A stretch of DNA of 42,472 bases from Desulforamulus profundi (lineage in GTDB: Bacteria; Bacillota_B; Desulfotomaculia; Desulfotomaculales; Desulfotomaculaceae). The stretch covers positions 16,001-58,472 of the forward strand of contig NZ_AWQQ01000105.1 of assembly GCF_002607855.1 (NCBI RefSeq), read 5' to 3'. The notes below the pieces were generated by a model. That model worked only from the letters and a program-made list of their open reading frames with translations. It did no database searches and was not told the origin of the DNA. Of this stretch, positions 28,635 through 41,542 are shown piece after piece. Made by a program: the position numbers and the translations under genes. Position 1 is the first letter of the stretch. Each line of letters opens with the position of its first letter.

Positions 28635-29675
28635 ATGATCAAGGTAGGAGTGGTGGGAGCAACCGGCTATGCGGGCGCTGAATTGGTACGCCTGCTGGCC
28701 GGTCATCCAAAGGTGGAGTTAAGTGTTCTAACCTCCCAGACCTATGCCGGAAAAAACATGTGGGAGGTTTTCCCCCATTTATACGGAATGGTGGACAAAA
28801 CCCTGGAAGAATTCAATTTAAGTGATCTGGTTTCCCGCTGTGATGTGATTTTTACCGCCCTTCCCCACGGCCATGCCATGCCCGTCGGGCATGAGGTGAT
28901 GCGCCGCGGCAGGCGGCTGATCGACCTGGGTGCGGATTTCCGTTTGAAAGACGTGGATGTCTACCAGTCCTGGTACAAGACAGAGCATACCGCCTCGGTT
29001 CTGGTGGCATCAGCGGTTTATGGTTTGCCGGAACTGAACCGGGCAGAAATCAGGGGCAGTGTCATCGTGGGTAACCCGGGCTGTTACCCCACCAGCGCCA
29101 TTCTGGGATTGGCACCCCTGCTTACTAATAAATTAATTGATACGGAAACCATTATTATTGACTCCAAATCCGGCGTTTCCGGCGCCGGCCGGGGGTTAAG
29201 CCTGAAGACTCATTTTTCGGAGACCACCGAAAACTTTCAAGCCTACGGGGTGGCAACCCACCGCCATACGCCGGAAATTGAGCAGGAGTTATCGGAACTG
29301 GCGGGTATGCCGGTGACCGTGAATTTTACCCCGCACCTTACCCCCATGGTCCGGGGCATTCTCAGCACCATGTACGGGAAACTGACCGCGGAACTCAATA
29401 CCGAGGAACTTACCGATTTCTACCGGCAGTTTTACAAGGGGGAACGGTTTGTCAGGGTGCTGCCGGCGGGCATGTACCCGTCCACCAAGGCAGTGGCCGG
29501 GTCCAACCACTGTGATCTTTCCGTGACAGTGGACCCCAGAACCGGGCGGGTGATTGTCTTATCTGCCATTGATAATCTCATGAAGGGTGCCGCAGGCCAG
29601 GCAGTACAAAATCTAAATGTCATGCTGGGGCTGCCGGAGGACACCGGCCTGGACTTTGCGGGGATGTACCCGTAG
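28635..29675 (+). CDS. argC: N-acetyl-gamma-glutamyl-phosphate reductase
   Basis: A 346-residue protein from ATG 28635 with GGAGGT 6 bases upstream; an ATG at 28611 would start before that site and is rejected. The NADP-binding GATGYAGAELVRLL motif is at residues 8-21. The catalytic cysteine is in VGNPGCYPTSAILGL. KSGVSGAGRGLSLKTHFSE and the HTPEIEQEL histidine are conserved. It makes the semialdehyde, step 3 of arginine synthesis. It is the first gene of the cluster. Confidence 0.97.
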   Translation: MIKVGVVGATGYAGAELVRLLAGHPKVELSVLTSQTYAGKNMWEVFPHLYGMVDKTLEEFNLSDLVSRCDVIFTALPHGHAMPVGHEVMRRGRRLIDLGADFRLKDVDVYQSWYKTEHTASVLVASAVYGLPELNRAEIRGSVIVGNPGCYPTSAILGLAPLLTNKLIDTETIIIDSKSGVSGAGRGLSLKTHFSETTENFQAYGVATHRHTPEIEQELSELAGMPVTVNFTPHLTPMVRGILSTMYGKLTAELNTEELTDFYRQFYKGERFVRVLPAGMYPSTKAVAGSNHCDLSVTVDPRTGRVIVLSAIDNLMKGAAGQAVQNLNVMLGLPEDTGLDFAGMYP

Positions 29676-29691
29676 GAGAGGAAGGAAAATT

Positions 29692-30912
29692 ATGACGGAA
29701 GCAGGAGCTTATAAAAATATCCTCGGCGGGGTGACCGCCCCCAGGGGTTTTTCTGCCAGCGGGGTGCCCGCAGGGCTGAAAAAGGACAGCAAACCAGACC
29801 TGGCCCTCATCTATTCCGAAGCGCCGGCCAGCGCGGCGGGGGTTTATACCACCAACCTGGTAAAGGCAGCCCCCCTGGAACTGACCCGCCAGAGGGTTGC
29901 TGCGGGAACCGCCCGGGCGGTGATTGTTAACGCCGGCAACGCCAACGCCTGCACCGGCGAGAGGGGCCTGCCGGATGCCGTGGAGATGGCCCGGGCCGTA
30001 GCGTCTTCCCTGGGCATTGCCGAGGAGGAAGTGCTGGTGGCCTCCACCGGGGTGATCGGCGTACCGCTGCCGGTGGAGAAGATTACAGCCGCAGTGCCGC
30101 AGGCGGTGGCCTCCTTAAATAAAGAGAATCACGCACTGGCCTCCCGGGCCATTATGACCACAGACCTGGTGCCCAAGGAATTTGCGGTGCAGGTACACAT
30201 CAAGAAGAGTGTTGTGACCATCGGCGGCATGGCCAAAGGTTCGGGCATGATTCACCCCAACATGGCCACCATGCTGTGCTTTATCACCACCGATGCCGCC
30301 ATTGGCAGCGAGGCACTGCAAACCGCCCTCAAGAGGGCGGTGGATCGCTCCTTTAATATGATCACGGTGGACGGGGACACCAGCACCAATGATATGGTGG
30401 TGGTGCTGGCCAACGGCCAGGCAGGCAACCCGGAGATCAAGTTGGATTCCGAGGATTACCGCTTTTTCTACGAGGGACTGCTGGAAGTATGCACCGCCCT
30501 GGCCAAAATGATTGCCCGGGACGGTGAGGGAGCCACCCGGCTCATCGAAGTGAACGTCACCGGTGCACCGTCCAGACAGGATGCCAACCTGGCGGCCCGC
30601 TCGGTGGTGGGCTCCAACCTGTTTAAAGCTGCGGTGTTCGGCAAAGACGCCAACTGGGGGCGCATCCTCTGTGCCCTGGGGTATTCCGGAGCTGTCTTTG
30701 ACCCCGCCCGGGCGGATATTTTTATCGGCGACGTCCAGGTGGCCAAAGACGGCGGGGCGGTTGAATTCGACGAGGAACGGGCCACCGAAATGTTAAGCCA
30801 GGACCCGGTGATTATCTTTGTGGACTTAAAATCCGGCGCGTATTCCGCCACAGCCTGGGGCTGTGATTTAACCTATGATTACGTAAGGATTAACGGCAGT
30901 TATCGAACATAA
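29692..30912 (+). CDS. argJ: Bifunctional ornithine acetyltransferase/N-acetylglutamate synthase
   Basis: A 406-residue protein from ATG 29692 ([20 protein letters not shown]) behind GGAAGG. The self-cleavage site is in [19 protein letters not shown]: the chain is cut before the threonine of ATML, which becomes the nucleophile. [14 protein letters not shown] and [14 protein letters not shown] are conserved. It recycles the acetyl group from acetylornithine to glutamate, so the cyclic pathway is used. The bifunctional range cannot be told from sequence alone. Confidence 0.96.
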   Translation: MTEAGAYKNILGGVTAPRGFSASGVPAGLKKDSKPDLALIYSEAPASAAGVYTTNLVKAAPLELTRQRVAAGTARAVIVNAGNANACTGERGLPDAVEMARAVASSLGIAEEEVLVASTGVIGVPLPVEKITAAVPQAVASLNKENHALASRAIMTTDLVPKEFAVQVHIKKSVVTIGGMAKGSGMIHPNMATMLCFITTDAAIGSEALQTALKRAVDRSFNMITVDGDTSTNDMVVVLANGQAGNPEIKLDSEDYRFFYEGLLEVCTALAKMIARDGEGATRLIEVNVTGAPSRQDANLAARSVVGSNLFKAAVFGKDANWGRILCALGYSGAVFDPARADIFIGDVQVAKDGGAVEFDEERATEMLSQDPVIIFVDLKSGAYSATAWGCDLTYDYVRINGSYRT

Positions 30913-31020
30913 TTAGCCTTTGGCTGTTGGCCATTTGCCAACCAAACTGTTCTAATAGCCAAGGGCCAAAAGCTAATGGCTAAGGCCAAAAAAGCTGAAA
31001 GCTGACGGCTGATGGCAGAG
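30913..31020 (+). repeat. Heptamer repeats with inverted arms between argJ and argB
   Basis: The left arm (30913-30940) reads TTAGCCT/TTGGCTG/TTGGCCA/TTTGCCA. The right part (30956-31018) runs in the same 7-base step through TAGCCAA, GGGCCAA, AAGCTAA, TGGCTAA, GGCCAAA, AAAGCTG, AAAGCTG, ACGGCTG, ATGGCAG. The arms are near reverse complements, with about one mismatch per heptamer, so a long hairpin is possible in the arg transcript. Confidence 0.7.
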
Positions 31021-31056
31021 TGCCAGGAACTACCTTTAGGAATATAGGAGCGATGA

Positions 31057-31930
<874 letters not shown>

Positions 31931-31931
<1 letters not shown>

Positions 31932-31961
31932 TCGTCGGTCGTCAGTCGTCGGACGTCGGCC
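31931..31961 (+). repeat. Heptamer repeat between argB and argD
   Basis: Directly after the argB stop the sequence steps in sevens: GTCGTCG, GTCGTCA, GTCGTCG, GACGTCG, then GCC. It is a fourth heptamer family, unrelated in sequence to the others but with the same period. Confidence 0.65.
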
Positions 31962-31990
31962 TTTTTAAATGAAAGGTCAGGTGGGAAAGA

Positions 31991-33183
31991 ATGAATAACC
32001 AAGAGATATTGGCCATGGGGCAGGAGTATGTGATGAATACGTATGGGCGGCTGCCTATGGCACTTGTTAAAGGGGAAGGGTGCCGGGTCTGGGATGCGGA
32101 CGGGCGGCAGTATTTGGACTTTGTAGGGGGCTGGCGGTGAATTCCCTGGGCCACGCTCACCCGAAAGTGGCGGAGGCCGTCTGCCGGCAGGCCAAAACCC
32201 TGCTGCACTGCTCCAACCTTTACTGGATCGAACCACAGGTAAAACTGGCCAAATTATTGGTGGAAAACTCCTGTGCAGGGAAAGTCTTTTTCTGCAACAG
32301 CGGCGCCGAAGCCAACGAAGGGGCCATTAAACTGGCCCGCAAGTATGCCAAAGTAAACCTCGGCCCGGACAAATATGAAATCATTACAGCCACCAATTCC
32401 TTTCACGGACGCACCCTGGCGGCTGTTACCGCCACAGGCCAGACCAAATATCAAAAGGGTTTTGATCCCCTGCCCCCGGGCTTCAACTATGTGCCCTACA
32501 ACGATTTGGCGGCCCTGGAGCAAAGCATCGGTCCCCAAACCTGCGCGGTGATGCTGGAACCGGTGCAGGGGGAAGGGGGCGTCATTCCGGCCCATCCGGC
32601 GTACCTGGAAGGGGTTGCCGGGCTGTGTAAAGAGAAGGGGCTGCTCCTCATTTTTGATGAAGTTCAGTGCGGTTTGGGACGTACCGGCAAGTTTCTGGCT
32701 TACCAGCACTACCAGGTAGAACCGGATATTATTACCCTGGCCAAGGCACTGGGCGGCGGCTTCCCCATCGGGGCGATGCTGGCCAAGGATCACGTGGCAA
32801 GCGCCTTCCAACCGGGCGATCACGCCAGCACCTTCGGGGGCAACCCCCTGGCCTGCGCCGCTGCCCTGGCAGCCATGGAAACCATCCTCCAGGACGGGGT
32901 GCAGGAAAACGCCCAAAGCATGGGCGAATACTTTAAGAACCAATTAACCACCCTAGCACAGAAATATCCCTATGTCAAAGAAGTCCGGGGACTGGGCCTG
33001 ATGCTGGGGATGGAGCTGGCCATCGAAGGCAAGGACATCGTCGCCCGCTGCCTGGAGCAGGGACTGCTCATCAACTGCACCAACGGCAACGTGTTGAGAT
33101 TCCTGCCGCCCCTGATCATAACCAGAGATGAAGTGGACCAGGCAGTGGCTATTCTGGATCAAGCAATGAAGAATGTATTGTAG
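31991..33183 (+). CDS. argD: Acetylornithine aminotransferase (deletion at about 32131)
   Basis: It starts at ATG 31991 ([25 protein letters not shown]). After LDFVGG one C is missing; adding it gives [17 protein letters not shown]. The restored protein has 397 residues. The class III aminotransferase PLP-lysine is in [20 protein letters not shown], and [20 protein letters not shown] and [14 protein letters not shown] are present. It makes acetylornithine. It ends 10 bases before carB. Confidence 0.94.
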
Positions 33184-33193
33184 GAGGTTCACG

Positions 33194-36100
33194 ATGCCCA
33201 AACGGAAGGACATCAAAACAGTACTGGTAATCGGTTCCGGTCCCATCATCATCGGCCAGGCGGCGGAATTTGACTATGCCGGAACCCAGGCTTGCAAAGC
33301 GCTGCGGGAAGAGGGCATCAAAGTGGTGCTGGTGAATTCCAACCCGGCCACCATCATGACCGACGGGGACATCGCCGATGTTGTCTATATAGAGCCGATC
33401 ACCTGGGAAAGCATTGAAAAAATTATCGCCAAGGAGCGCCCGGACGGCCTGCTGCCGACCCTGGGGGGCCAGACCGGCCTGAACATGGCGGTGGAACTGG
33501 CCGAGCGCGGCATCCTGGAAAAGTACGGTGTGGAACTGCTGGGCACCTCCCTGGAAACCATTAAAAAGGCCGAAGACCGGGAACTTTTCCGGGCCACCAT
33601 GCTGGAAATCGGCGAGCCCATTCCGGAAAGCACCATTGCCAGCACCGTTGAGGAATGCATTGACTTCGCCAACAAAATCGGGTACCCGCTCATCGTACGC
33701 CCGGCCTATACCCTGGGCGGCACCGGCGGCGGCATCGTCAAGGATGAAAAGGAATTAACCGCCACCTGCCACCGGGGTCTCAAGATGAGCATGATCAACC
33801 AGGTGCTGCTGGAGCGCAGTGTGGCAGGCTGGAAAGAAATCGAGTATGAAGTGATGCGGGACAATGCGGACAACTGCATCACCATCTGCAATATGGAAAA
33901 CATCGACCCGGTGGGAGTCCATACCGGGGACAGCATCGTGGTGGCGCCCTCCCAGACCCTGTCGGACCGGGAATATCAAATGCTGCGCAGCGCCTCCCTG
34001 AAGATCATCCGTGCTCTCAAAGTGGCCGGGGGCTGCAACGTGCAGTTTGCCCTGGACCCCCACAGCATGAATTATATTGTCATTGAAGTAAATCCCCGGG
34101 TCAGCCGTTCTTCGGCCCTGGCTTCCAAGGCCACCGGCTACCCCATTGCCAAACTGGCCGCCAAAATCGCCATCGGGCTCAATCTGGATGAAATTACCAA
34201 CCCGGTGACCGGCAAGACCACCGCCTGCTTTGAACCTACCCTGGATTACGTGGTGGTCAAAATTCCCCGCTGGCCCTTTGACAAATTCGCCAGCGGCGAC
34301 CGGAGCCTGGGCACCCAGATGAAGGCCACCGGCGAAGTGATGGCCATTGACCGGAGCTTTGAGGGGGCTTTAATGAAGGCGGTGCGCTCCCTGGAGATCG
34401 GCGTCGACAGCCTGCAGATCAAGGGCAGCGCCAGCTGGACCGAGATGGAACTGGAAAGCAAGCTGAACCGGCCGGACGACGAGCGGCTGTTTGTGGTGGC
34501 CGAGGCCTTCCGCCGCTACTGGACCCTGAAGGAAGTTCGGCAGCTGACCGGTATAGACTACTGGTTCCTGGAAAAAATCAAGGACCTGGTGGTGCTGGAG
34601 CAGCAAATCCGCAAGGCCGGCGGGCTGCCCGGGCAGGAACTGCTGCGCAAGGCCAAGATTTGCGGCTTATCCGATGCCCACATCGGGCGTCTGTGCGGCA
34701 AATCTATGAAAGAGATCCGCGAACTGCGCAAGCAATACGGTATTTTGCCCACCTACAAGGTGGTGGATACCTGCGCCGCCGAGTTTGAAGCCTCCACACC
34801 CTATTACTATTCCACCTATGATGCCGAGGATGAGGTGGCAGTGTCCGGGCGGCCAAAAGTGGTTGTGCTGGGCTCCGGCCCCATCCGCATCGGCCAGGGC
34901 GTGGAATTTGACTACTGCTCGGTGCACTCGGTCTGGGGCCTGCAGAAGGAAAATGTCGAGGCCATTATTATCAACAACAACCCCGAGACCGTTTCCACCG
35001 ACTTTGATACCGCCGACAAGCTGTATTTCGAGCCCTTGACGGTGGAAGACGTCATGAACATCATTGATAAAGAGAAGCCCCTGGGTGTCATTGTCCAGTT
35101 TGGCGGGCAGACCGCCATCAACCTGGCCGGCGACCTGGCGGAACTGGGAGTGAACATCCTGGGCACCCCGGTGGAGGGCATTGACGCCGCCGAAGACCGG
35201 GAGAAATTTGAAAAACTGCTGAAAGGCCTGGGCATCCCCCAGACCGAAGGGAAAACCGCCACCACCGTGGAGCAGGCCCGGCAAATTGCGGCAGACCTGG
35301 GCTTCCCGGTGCTGGTGCGCCCTTCCTACGTGCTGGGCGGCCGGGCCATGGAGATTGTCTACAACGACGACCAGCTGTTGAAATACATGTCCAGCGCCGT
35401 GCAGGTGTCCCCCAGGCACCCGGTGCTGGTGGATAAATATGTGCGGGGCAAAGAAGTGGAAGTGGACGCCATTGGGGACGGGCAGAAGATCTTTATTCCC
35501 GGCATTATGGAGCACATCGAGCGGGCGGGGGTTCACTCCGGGGACAGCATTGCGGTATACCCGCCCCAGAGCCTGAGCCAGAAGGAAATGGAGCAGGTGG
35601 TGGACTACACTGTCCGCATCGGCAGGGCCTTAAAGGTCTGCGGCCTGATGAATATCCAATACGTGGTGGGCGACTGGGAAGTCTTTGTGCTGGAAGTGAA
35701 CCCCCGGGCTTCCCGGACGGTGCCGATCCTCTCCAAGGTGACCGGGGTTCCCATGGTGCAGACCGCCACCCGCTGCATGCTGGGCAAAAGCCTGGCGGAC
35801 CTGGGCTACCGTCCCGGACTGGGCCCGGTCTCCGATCATATTACCGTCAAGGCGCCGGTATTCTCCTTTGAAAAATTGGGGCTGGTGGAAACCTCCCTGG
35901 GACCGGAAATGAAATCCACCGGAGAGGTGATGGGGGTTGACAAATCCTTCTCCCACGCCTTCTACAAGGCCATTACCTCCGCCGGACTGAAAGTGGCCAA
36001 AAGCGGCGCTGTCCTCTTCTCGGTGGCGGACCGGGATAAGCTGGAGGCCGTGGCGGTGGCCCGCCAGTACGCCAACCTGGGCTTCAAGCTGTACGCCACC

Positions 36101-36418
36101 ATGAATACCGCTGCCGCCCTGGCCTCCGCCGGGCTGCCGGTGGTGGGCACCGAAGATCCCCTGGCCCGAGTGCGTTCCGGCAATGTGCAAATGGTGATCA
36201 ATACCCCCACCAGGGGCAAGGTGCCCGGGCGTGCCGGCTTCCGCCTGCGCCGGCTGGCAGCGGAGTATAAAGTGCCCTGCTTAACTTCCCTGGATACCGC
36301 CAAGGCCATGGCCGGTGTGCTGCACGAACTGCTACAGGGCGACCCGGTGGCGCCGGTCTCCCTGGATCGCTTTACCGAGTTTCTCAATGAAAAAAGGCCT
36401 GCCAAAAACATAGGTTAA
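33194..36418 (+). CDS. carB: Carbamoyl-phosphate synthase large subunit
   Basis: A 1074-residue protein, the normal length, intact. ATG 33194 has TAGGAGG upstream. It has two homologous ATP-grasp halves: [25 protein letters not shown] at the start and [23 protein letters not shown] near residue 560. The C-terminal MGS-like allosteric domain spans about 935-1074. The glutaminase subunit carA, usually just upstream, is absent here, so the partner must be encoded elsewhere. It supplies carbamoyl phosphate to argF. Confidence 0.97.
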   Translation: MPKRKDIKTVLVIGSGPIIIGQAAEFDYAGTQACKALREEGIKVVLVNSNPATIMTDGDIADVVYIEPITWESIEKIIAKERPDGLLPTLGGQTGLNMAVELAERGILEKYGVELLGTSLETIKKAEDRELFRATMLEIGEPIPESTIASTVEECIDFANKIGYPLIVRPAYTLGGTGGGIVKDEKELTATCHRGLKMSMINQVLLERSVAGWKEIEYEVMRDNADNCITICNMENIDPVGVHTGDSIVVAPSQTLSDREYQMLRSASLKIIRALKVAGGCNVQFALDPHSMNYIVIEVNPRVSRSSALASKATGYPIAKLAAKIAIGLNLDEITNPVTGKTTACFEPTLDYVVVKIPRWPFDKFASGDRSLGTQMKATGEVMAIDRSFEGALMKAVRSLEIGVDSLQIKGSASWTEMELESKLNRPDDERLFVVAEAFRRYWTLKEVRQLTGIDYWFLEKIKDLVVLEQQIRKAGGLPGQELLRKAKICGLSDAHIGRLCGKSMKEIRELRKQYGILPTYKVVDTCAAEFEASTPYYYSTYDAEDEVAVSGRPKVVVLGSGPIRIGQGVEFDYCSVHSVWGLQKENVEAIIINNNPETVSTDFDTADKLYFEPLTVEDVMNIIDKEKPLGVIVQFGGQTAINLAGDLAELGVNILGTPVEGIDAAEDREKFEKLLKGLGIPQTEGKTATTVEQARQIAADLGFPVLVRPSYVLGGRAMEIVYNDDQLLKYMSSAVQVSPRHPVLVDKYVRGKEVEVDAIGDGQKIFIPGIMEHIERAGVHSGDSIAVYPPQSLSQKEMEQVVDYTVRIGRALKVCGLMNIQYVVGDWEVFVLEVNPRASRTVPILSKVTGVPMVQTATRCMLGKSLADLGYRPGLGPVSDHITVKAPVFSFEKLGLVETSLGPEMKSTGEVMGVDKSFSHAFYKAITSAGLKVAKSGAVLFSVADRDKLEAVAVARQYANLGFKLYATMNTAAALASAGLPVVGTEDPLARVRSGNVQMVINTPTRGKVPGRAGFRLRRLAAEYKVPCLTSLDTAKAMAGVLHELLQGDPVAPVSLDRFTEFLNEKRPAKNIG

Positions 36419-36439
36419 TGGCCGGAGGGGATGACATAG

Positions 36440-37381
36440 ATGGAAGACCTGAATAAAAGACTGAAGGGCAGGGATTTACTGACCCTGCATGACTTTACGG
36501 TGGAAGAAGTCAACCTGCTGCTGGAGGAAGCCGCCCGCATCAAAGGCCTGCAAAAGGCCGGCATCCCGCACCCCTATCTGCAGGGAAAAATCCTGGCCAT
36601 GATCTTTCAAAAGAGTTCCACCCGCACCCGGGTCAGCTTTGAGGTAGGCATCTATCAACTGGGCGGCTACGGGCTCTTCTTAAGTCCCAAGGACATTCAG
36701 ATGGGCCGGGGAGAATCGGTGGCGGATACCGCCAGGGTGTTGTCTCGCATGGTGGACGGCATCATGATCCGCACCTTTGACCAGAGCGAGGTGGAGGAAC
36801 TGGCCCGATATGCCGACATTCCGGTCATCAACGGCCTCACCGACCTGACCCACCCCTGCCAGATCCTGGCGGACCTGCTGACCGTCAAAGAACACAAGGG
36901 CAAACTGTCAGGTCTGAAGCTGGCTTACGTAGGGGATGGCAACAACATTGCCCATTCGCTGATGTACGGCTGTGCCAAGGTAGGCATGGATATCAGCGTG
37001 GCTTCCCCGGAGGGATACCGGCCCAAGGCCTGGGTGGAGGAACTGGCCAAACAGGATGCCCAGGCCACCGGCGCTAAAATCGAGGTACTCACCGATCCGG
37101 TGGAGGCCGTTCAAGATGCGGATGTCATCGTCACGGATGTGTGGGCCAGCATGGGGCAGGAAGCGGAGCAGCAGGAACGGGAAAAGGTCTTTGCTTCTTA
37201 CCAGGTGAACGAAGCCCTGTGCTCCCACGCCAAAAAGGATTTCATCTTCCTGCACTGCCTGCCGGCCCACCGGGGTGAGGAAGTCACGGCGGAAATTATC
37301 GACGGACCCCACTCGGTGGTCTGGGACGAAGCGGAAAACCGCCTGCACGTCCAGAAGGCGGTTATGGCGCTGTTGATGTAA
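36440..37381 (+). CDS. argF: Ornithine carbamoyltransferase
   Basis: A 313-residue protein from ATG 36440. The carbamoyl-phosphate site SSTRTRVSFE (about 55-64), MGRGESVADTARVL, LTDLTHPCQILADLLT and the ornithine site DVWASMGQE are all present. The catalytic HCLPAHRGEEV is near residue 273. It converts ornithine and carbamoyl phosphate to citrulline. It follows carB by 21 bases. Confidence 0.97.
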   Translation: MEDLNKRLKGRDLLTLHDFTVEEVNLLLEEAARIKGLQKAGIPHPYLQGKILAMIFQKSSTRTRVSFEVGIYQLGGYGLFLSPKDIQMGRGESVADTARVLSRMVDGIMIRTFDQSEVEELARYADIPVINGLTDLTHPCQILADLLTVKEHKGKLSGLKLAYVGDGNNIAHSLMYGCAKVGMDISVASPEGYRPKAWVEELAKQDAQATGAKIEVLTDPVEAVQDADVIVTDVWASMGQEAEQQEREKVFASYQVNEALCSHAKKDFIFLHCLPAHRGEEVTAEIIDGPHSVVWDEAENRLHVQKAVMALLM

Positions 37382-37389
37382 AAATTTCT

Positions 37390-37424
37390 GGCTGTTGGTT
37401 CGCTTAAGGGACCATCAGCCTTTT
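37390..37424 (+). terminator. Hairpin between argF and argG
   Basis: GGCTGTTGGT (37390-37399) pairs with ACCATCAGCC (37411-37420), with one T-T mismatch, followed by TTTT. It may act as a weak terminator that lowers argG expression, or as a transcript boundary. Confidence 0.55.
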
Positions 37425-37520
37425 CCTATGATTATTTGGCAAGACAAATGACCTCAGGTAGGAATATCTAGCAAATTGTCGAAAACACTAAAATTAAAAC
37501 CAATGAAAGGGGCTTATTGC

Positions 37521-38724
<1,204 letters not shown>

Positions 38725-38799
38725 GAAGCGTCACAATAACCATTAATAAACACTAAATGTGTGTCCATACACTTTGTCATACATAGGAGATGTATAACG

Positions 38800-40174
38800 A
38801 TGAAATTATGGGGCGGTCGCTTCCAGAAAACAACCGATCGTTTGGTGGAGGACTTTCACTCCTCCATTTCTTTTGACCGGAGACTGTACAAGCAGGATAT
38901 CCGGGGCAGCATTGCCCATGCTGCCATGCTGGGGAAAGTGGGCATCATTACTCCCGAGGAAGCGGAGCAAATTGTCTGGGGTTTACAAGAAATCCTGGCG
39001 GAGATTGAAAGCGGCAACGTGGAGTTTGACATTGCTGCGGAAGATATTCACATGAATGTGGAGCAGCTGCTCATCGCCAAAATCGGCGCCGTAGGCAAGA
39101 AGCTGCATACCGCCCGCAGCCGCAACGACCAGGTGGCAGTGGACATCCGCATGTACCTTAAGGATGAAATCACCGAAATCCGTGCCCAGTTGAAAGAACT
39201 CATCGAGACGTTGCTTAGCCTGGCGGAGCAGCACCTGCATACCGTGATGCCTGGCTATACCCATATGCAGCGGGCCCAACCCATCACCCTGGCCCACCAC
39301 CTGATGGCCTATGCCAGATGTTCCTCAGGGACATGGACAGGCTGGCGGACTGCCACAAGCGCACTGATGTCATGCCCCTGGGGGCCGGGGCGCTGGCCGG
39401 CACAACCTTCCCGCTGGACCGGGAGTATACCGCAGAACTGCTGGGGTTTGCCGCCGTCAGTGAGAACAGCCTGGACGCTGTCAGCGACAGGGATTTTTCC
39501 GTGGAGTTTTGTGCCGCAGCTTCGCTGATCATGATGCATCTCAGCCGTTTTTGTGAAGAAATTATTCTCTGGTCCACCGGCGAATTTGCTTTATTGAACT
39601 GGATGATGCCTACAGCACCGGTTCCAGCATTATGCCCCAGAAAAAGAACCCCGACGTGGCGGAACTGATCCGGGGCAAAACCGGCCGGGTGTACGGCGAT
39701 TTGATGGGCCTGTTAACCATGCTCAAGGGGCTGCCCATGGCCTATAACAAAGACATGCAGGAGGACAAAGAGGCGCTGTTTGATGCCATTGACACCGTCA
39801 AGGGCTGCCTGCTGGTCTTCCGTCCCATGCTTGCCACCATGACGGTGCGCAAAGAAAACATGGCCCGGGCGGCCCGGGGCGGTTTCACCAACGCCACCGA
39901 TGTGGCGGATTACCTGGCTAAAAAGGGTGTACCCTTCCGGGAAGCCCACGAAATTGTGGGAAAAGCTGTCTTCTACTGCCTGCAGCAGGGAAAGGCCCTG
40001 GAAGAACTGACCCCGGAGGAATACAAAGAACTGTCCCCGGCCTTTGCGGAGGACATTTATGCCGCCATCGGGGTGGAGCACTGCGCCGCCGCCAGGAAAG
40101 TCAGGGGCGGCCCGGCTCCCGAGGCTGTCCAACAATCCATTGCCAACGCCAGAAACATGCTGCAGCAAATATAG
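38800..40174 (+). CDS. argH: Argininosuccinate lyase (two deletions, near 39315 and 39591)
   Basis: It starts at ATG 38800 ([23 protein letters not shown]). Deletions in a C-run at 39314-39315 and a T-run at 39590-39592 break the frame. Corrected, it reads [19 protein letters not shown] and then [25 protein letters not shown], the fumarase/lyase superfamily signature. The restored length is 458 residues, normal for ArgH. It releases arginine and fumarate and ends the cluster. Confidence 0.94.
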
Positions 40175-40183
40175 ATAAAACAA

Positions 40184-40214
40184 TTTACCCCGGGGTTTCC
40201 GGGGTAAAACTTTT
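40184..40214 (+). terminator. Terminator of the arginine cluster
   Basis: TTTACCCCGG (40184-40193), loop GGTTT, CCGGGGTAAA (40199-40208), then a short T-run at 40211-40214. It lies 9 bases after the argH stop. Confidence 0.85.
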
Positions 40215-40316
40215 GCACAAAAAACTTAAAAAAGACTTGTTTCTTTAAAAACAGCAGGTTTTTTTGGAATATAGCCAATATTTTATTTAAATATTATTTT
40301 GCAGGAGAAATTTCCT

Positions 40317-41438
40317 GTGGCAGAGCATGGTATGGCTGTAGAAACAGAAAATCCCTTCACCACCGAGGAAATTGAAACCCTGATCGAGGTGGGCGCCCTG
40401 CTCAGCTCCAACCTCCGCCTGGAGGAAGTGGTGGAAATTTTGATGGAGCAGGCGGTGCTCCTGGTTAAGGCCGAAACCGGTATCCTGTGGCTGAGGCCGG
40501 GAGAAGAACAGGAAATCTCTCCGGTGGCTTCCTACGGGCTGGACTTTGACTCCGTTACCCTGCTGCGCAGGCAGTTTCAAGATTATGTGAACGGCCTGGC
40601 CGTGGCAGGGAAGCCGGTCATCACCGGCGCCGGTAAACAGGACGGACATTTGTTGGAGCTTGCCACCTATGCGTTGAACTTTGCCGTTTCCAGCATGGTT
40701 TTTCTGCCGCTGGTCAGTAAGGGACGCACCCTGGGCTGCCTGCAGTTAATCAACAAACAGGACGGCAACCGGTTCGGCGGCAGGGATTTGAGACTTTGCA
40801 ACACCTTTGCCAGCCAGGCGGCGGTCATTATCGATAACAGCCTGCTGTTTGCCAACCAGGAAAAATTAATGATCAGCCTGATCAGAGCCCTTTCTTCGGC
40901 TCTGGATGCCAGGGATCCCTACACCCGGGGCCACTCGGAAAGGGTCAGCGAGCTGTCCCTGTTGATGGCCCGGGAAATGGGCATGAGCGCCAAGCAGCAG
41001 GAAATTCTGCAGCAGGCTGCCCTGCTGCATGATGTGGGTAAGATCGGCATCCGGGATAACGTGCTGCTGGATCCGGGTCCCCTGGACGAACAAAAATGGC
41101 AGATCATGAAGAGCCACCCGGTGATCGGCGCCCAGATTATCGAACAAATCGAACCCAAATCCATTATGAAACAAATATATGAAGGCGTCATGTATCACCA
41201 GGAGAAATATGACGGCACCGGCTACCCCAGCGGCCTGCGGGGTAAGCAAATTCCCCTGGTGGCCAGGATCATTGCCATTGCCGACGCCTTTGACGCCATT
41301 ACCAGCGACCGCCCTTACCGCAAGGGCAAAAGCCCCGAGGAAGCGCTGCAGGAAATCCAAAGGTGCGCCGGCAAACACTTCGACCCCCAGCTGGTGGATG
41401 TCTTTGTAGCAGCCTTAAAAAATGCCAAAATGGTATAA
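40317..41438 (+). CDS. GAF/HD-GYP domain signalling protein
   Basis: A 373-residue soluble protein from GTG 40317 with AGGAG upstream; TTG 40299 is in frame but overlaps the Shine-Dalgarno. Residues 18-175 form a GAF domain (ETLIEVGALLSSNLRLEEVVEI). Residues 190-373 form an HD-GYP domain: HSERVSELS, HDVGKIGI (HD at 238-239), SHPVIGAQII, YHQEKYDGTGYPSGL (GYP near 303) and ADAFDAITSDRPYR. HD-GYP enzymes break down cyclic-di-GMP. The GAF ligand is unknown. Confidence 0.93.
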   Translation: MAEHGMAVETENPFTTEEIETLIEVGALLSSNLRLEEVVEILMEQAVLLVKAETGILWLRPGEEQEISPVASYGLDFDSVTLLRRQFQDYVNGLAVAGKPVITGAGKQDGHLLELATYALNFAVSSMVFLPLVSKGRTLGCLQLINKQDGNRFGGRDLRLCNTFASQAAVIIDNSLLFANQEKLMISLIRALSSALDARDPYTRGHSERVSELSLLMAREMGMSAKQQEILQQAALLHDVGKIGIRDNVLLDPGPLDEQKWQIMKSHPVIGAQIIEQIEPKSIMKQIYEGVMYHQEKYDGTGYPSGLRGKQIPLVARIIAIADAFDAITSDRPYRKGKSPEEALQEIQRCAGKHFDPQLVDVFVAALKNAKMV

Positions 41439-41453
41439 AACTAAGCAAAACAG

Positions 41454-41502
41454 CCCTCCTGTTACGGTCTACGACCGATTCACAAGTGAGGGTAATTTTT
41501 TT
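41454..41502 (+). terminator. Terminator after the HD-GYP gene
   Basis: CCCTC (41454-41458) pairs with GAGGG (41488-41492), enclosing an inner hairpin GGTC/GACC, and is followed by seven T (41496-41502). Confidence 0.75.
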
Positions 41503-41542
41503 ATTGTTTAGGAAATTATGCTTTTTTTAAAATGTGGATAAC

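Noticed and set aside
30913..31018. Repeats considered as a CRISPR array
   Set aside because: Units are 7 bases with no spacers of constant length, and no cas genes are near. They are tandem degenerate heptamers.
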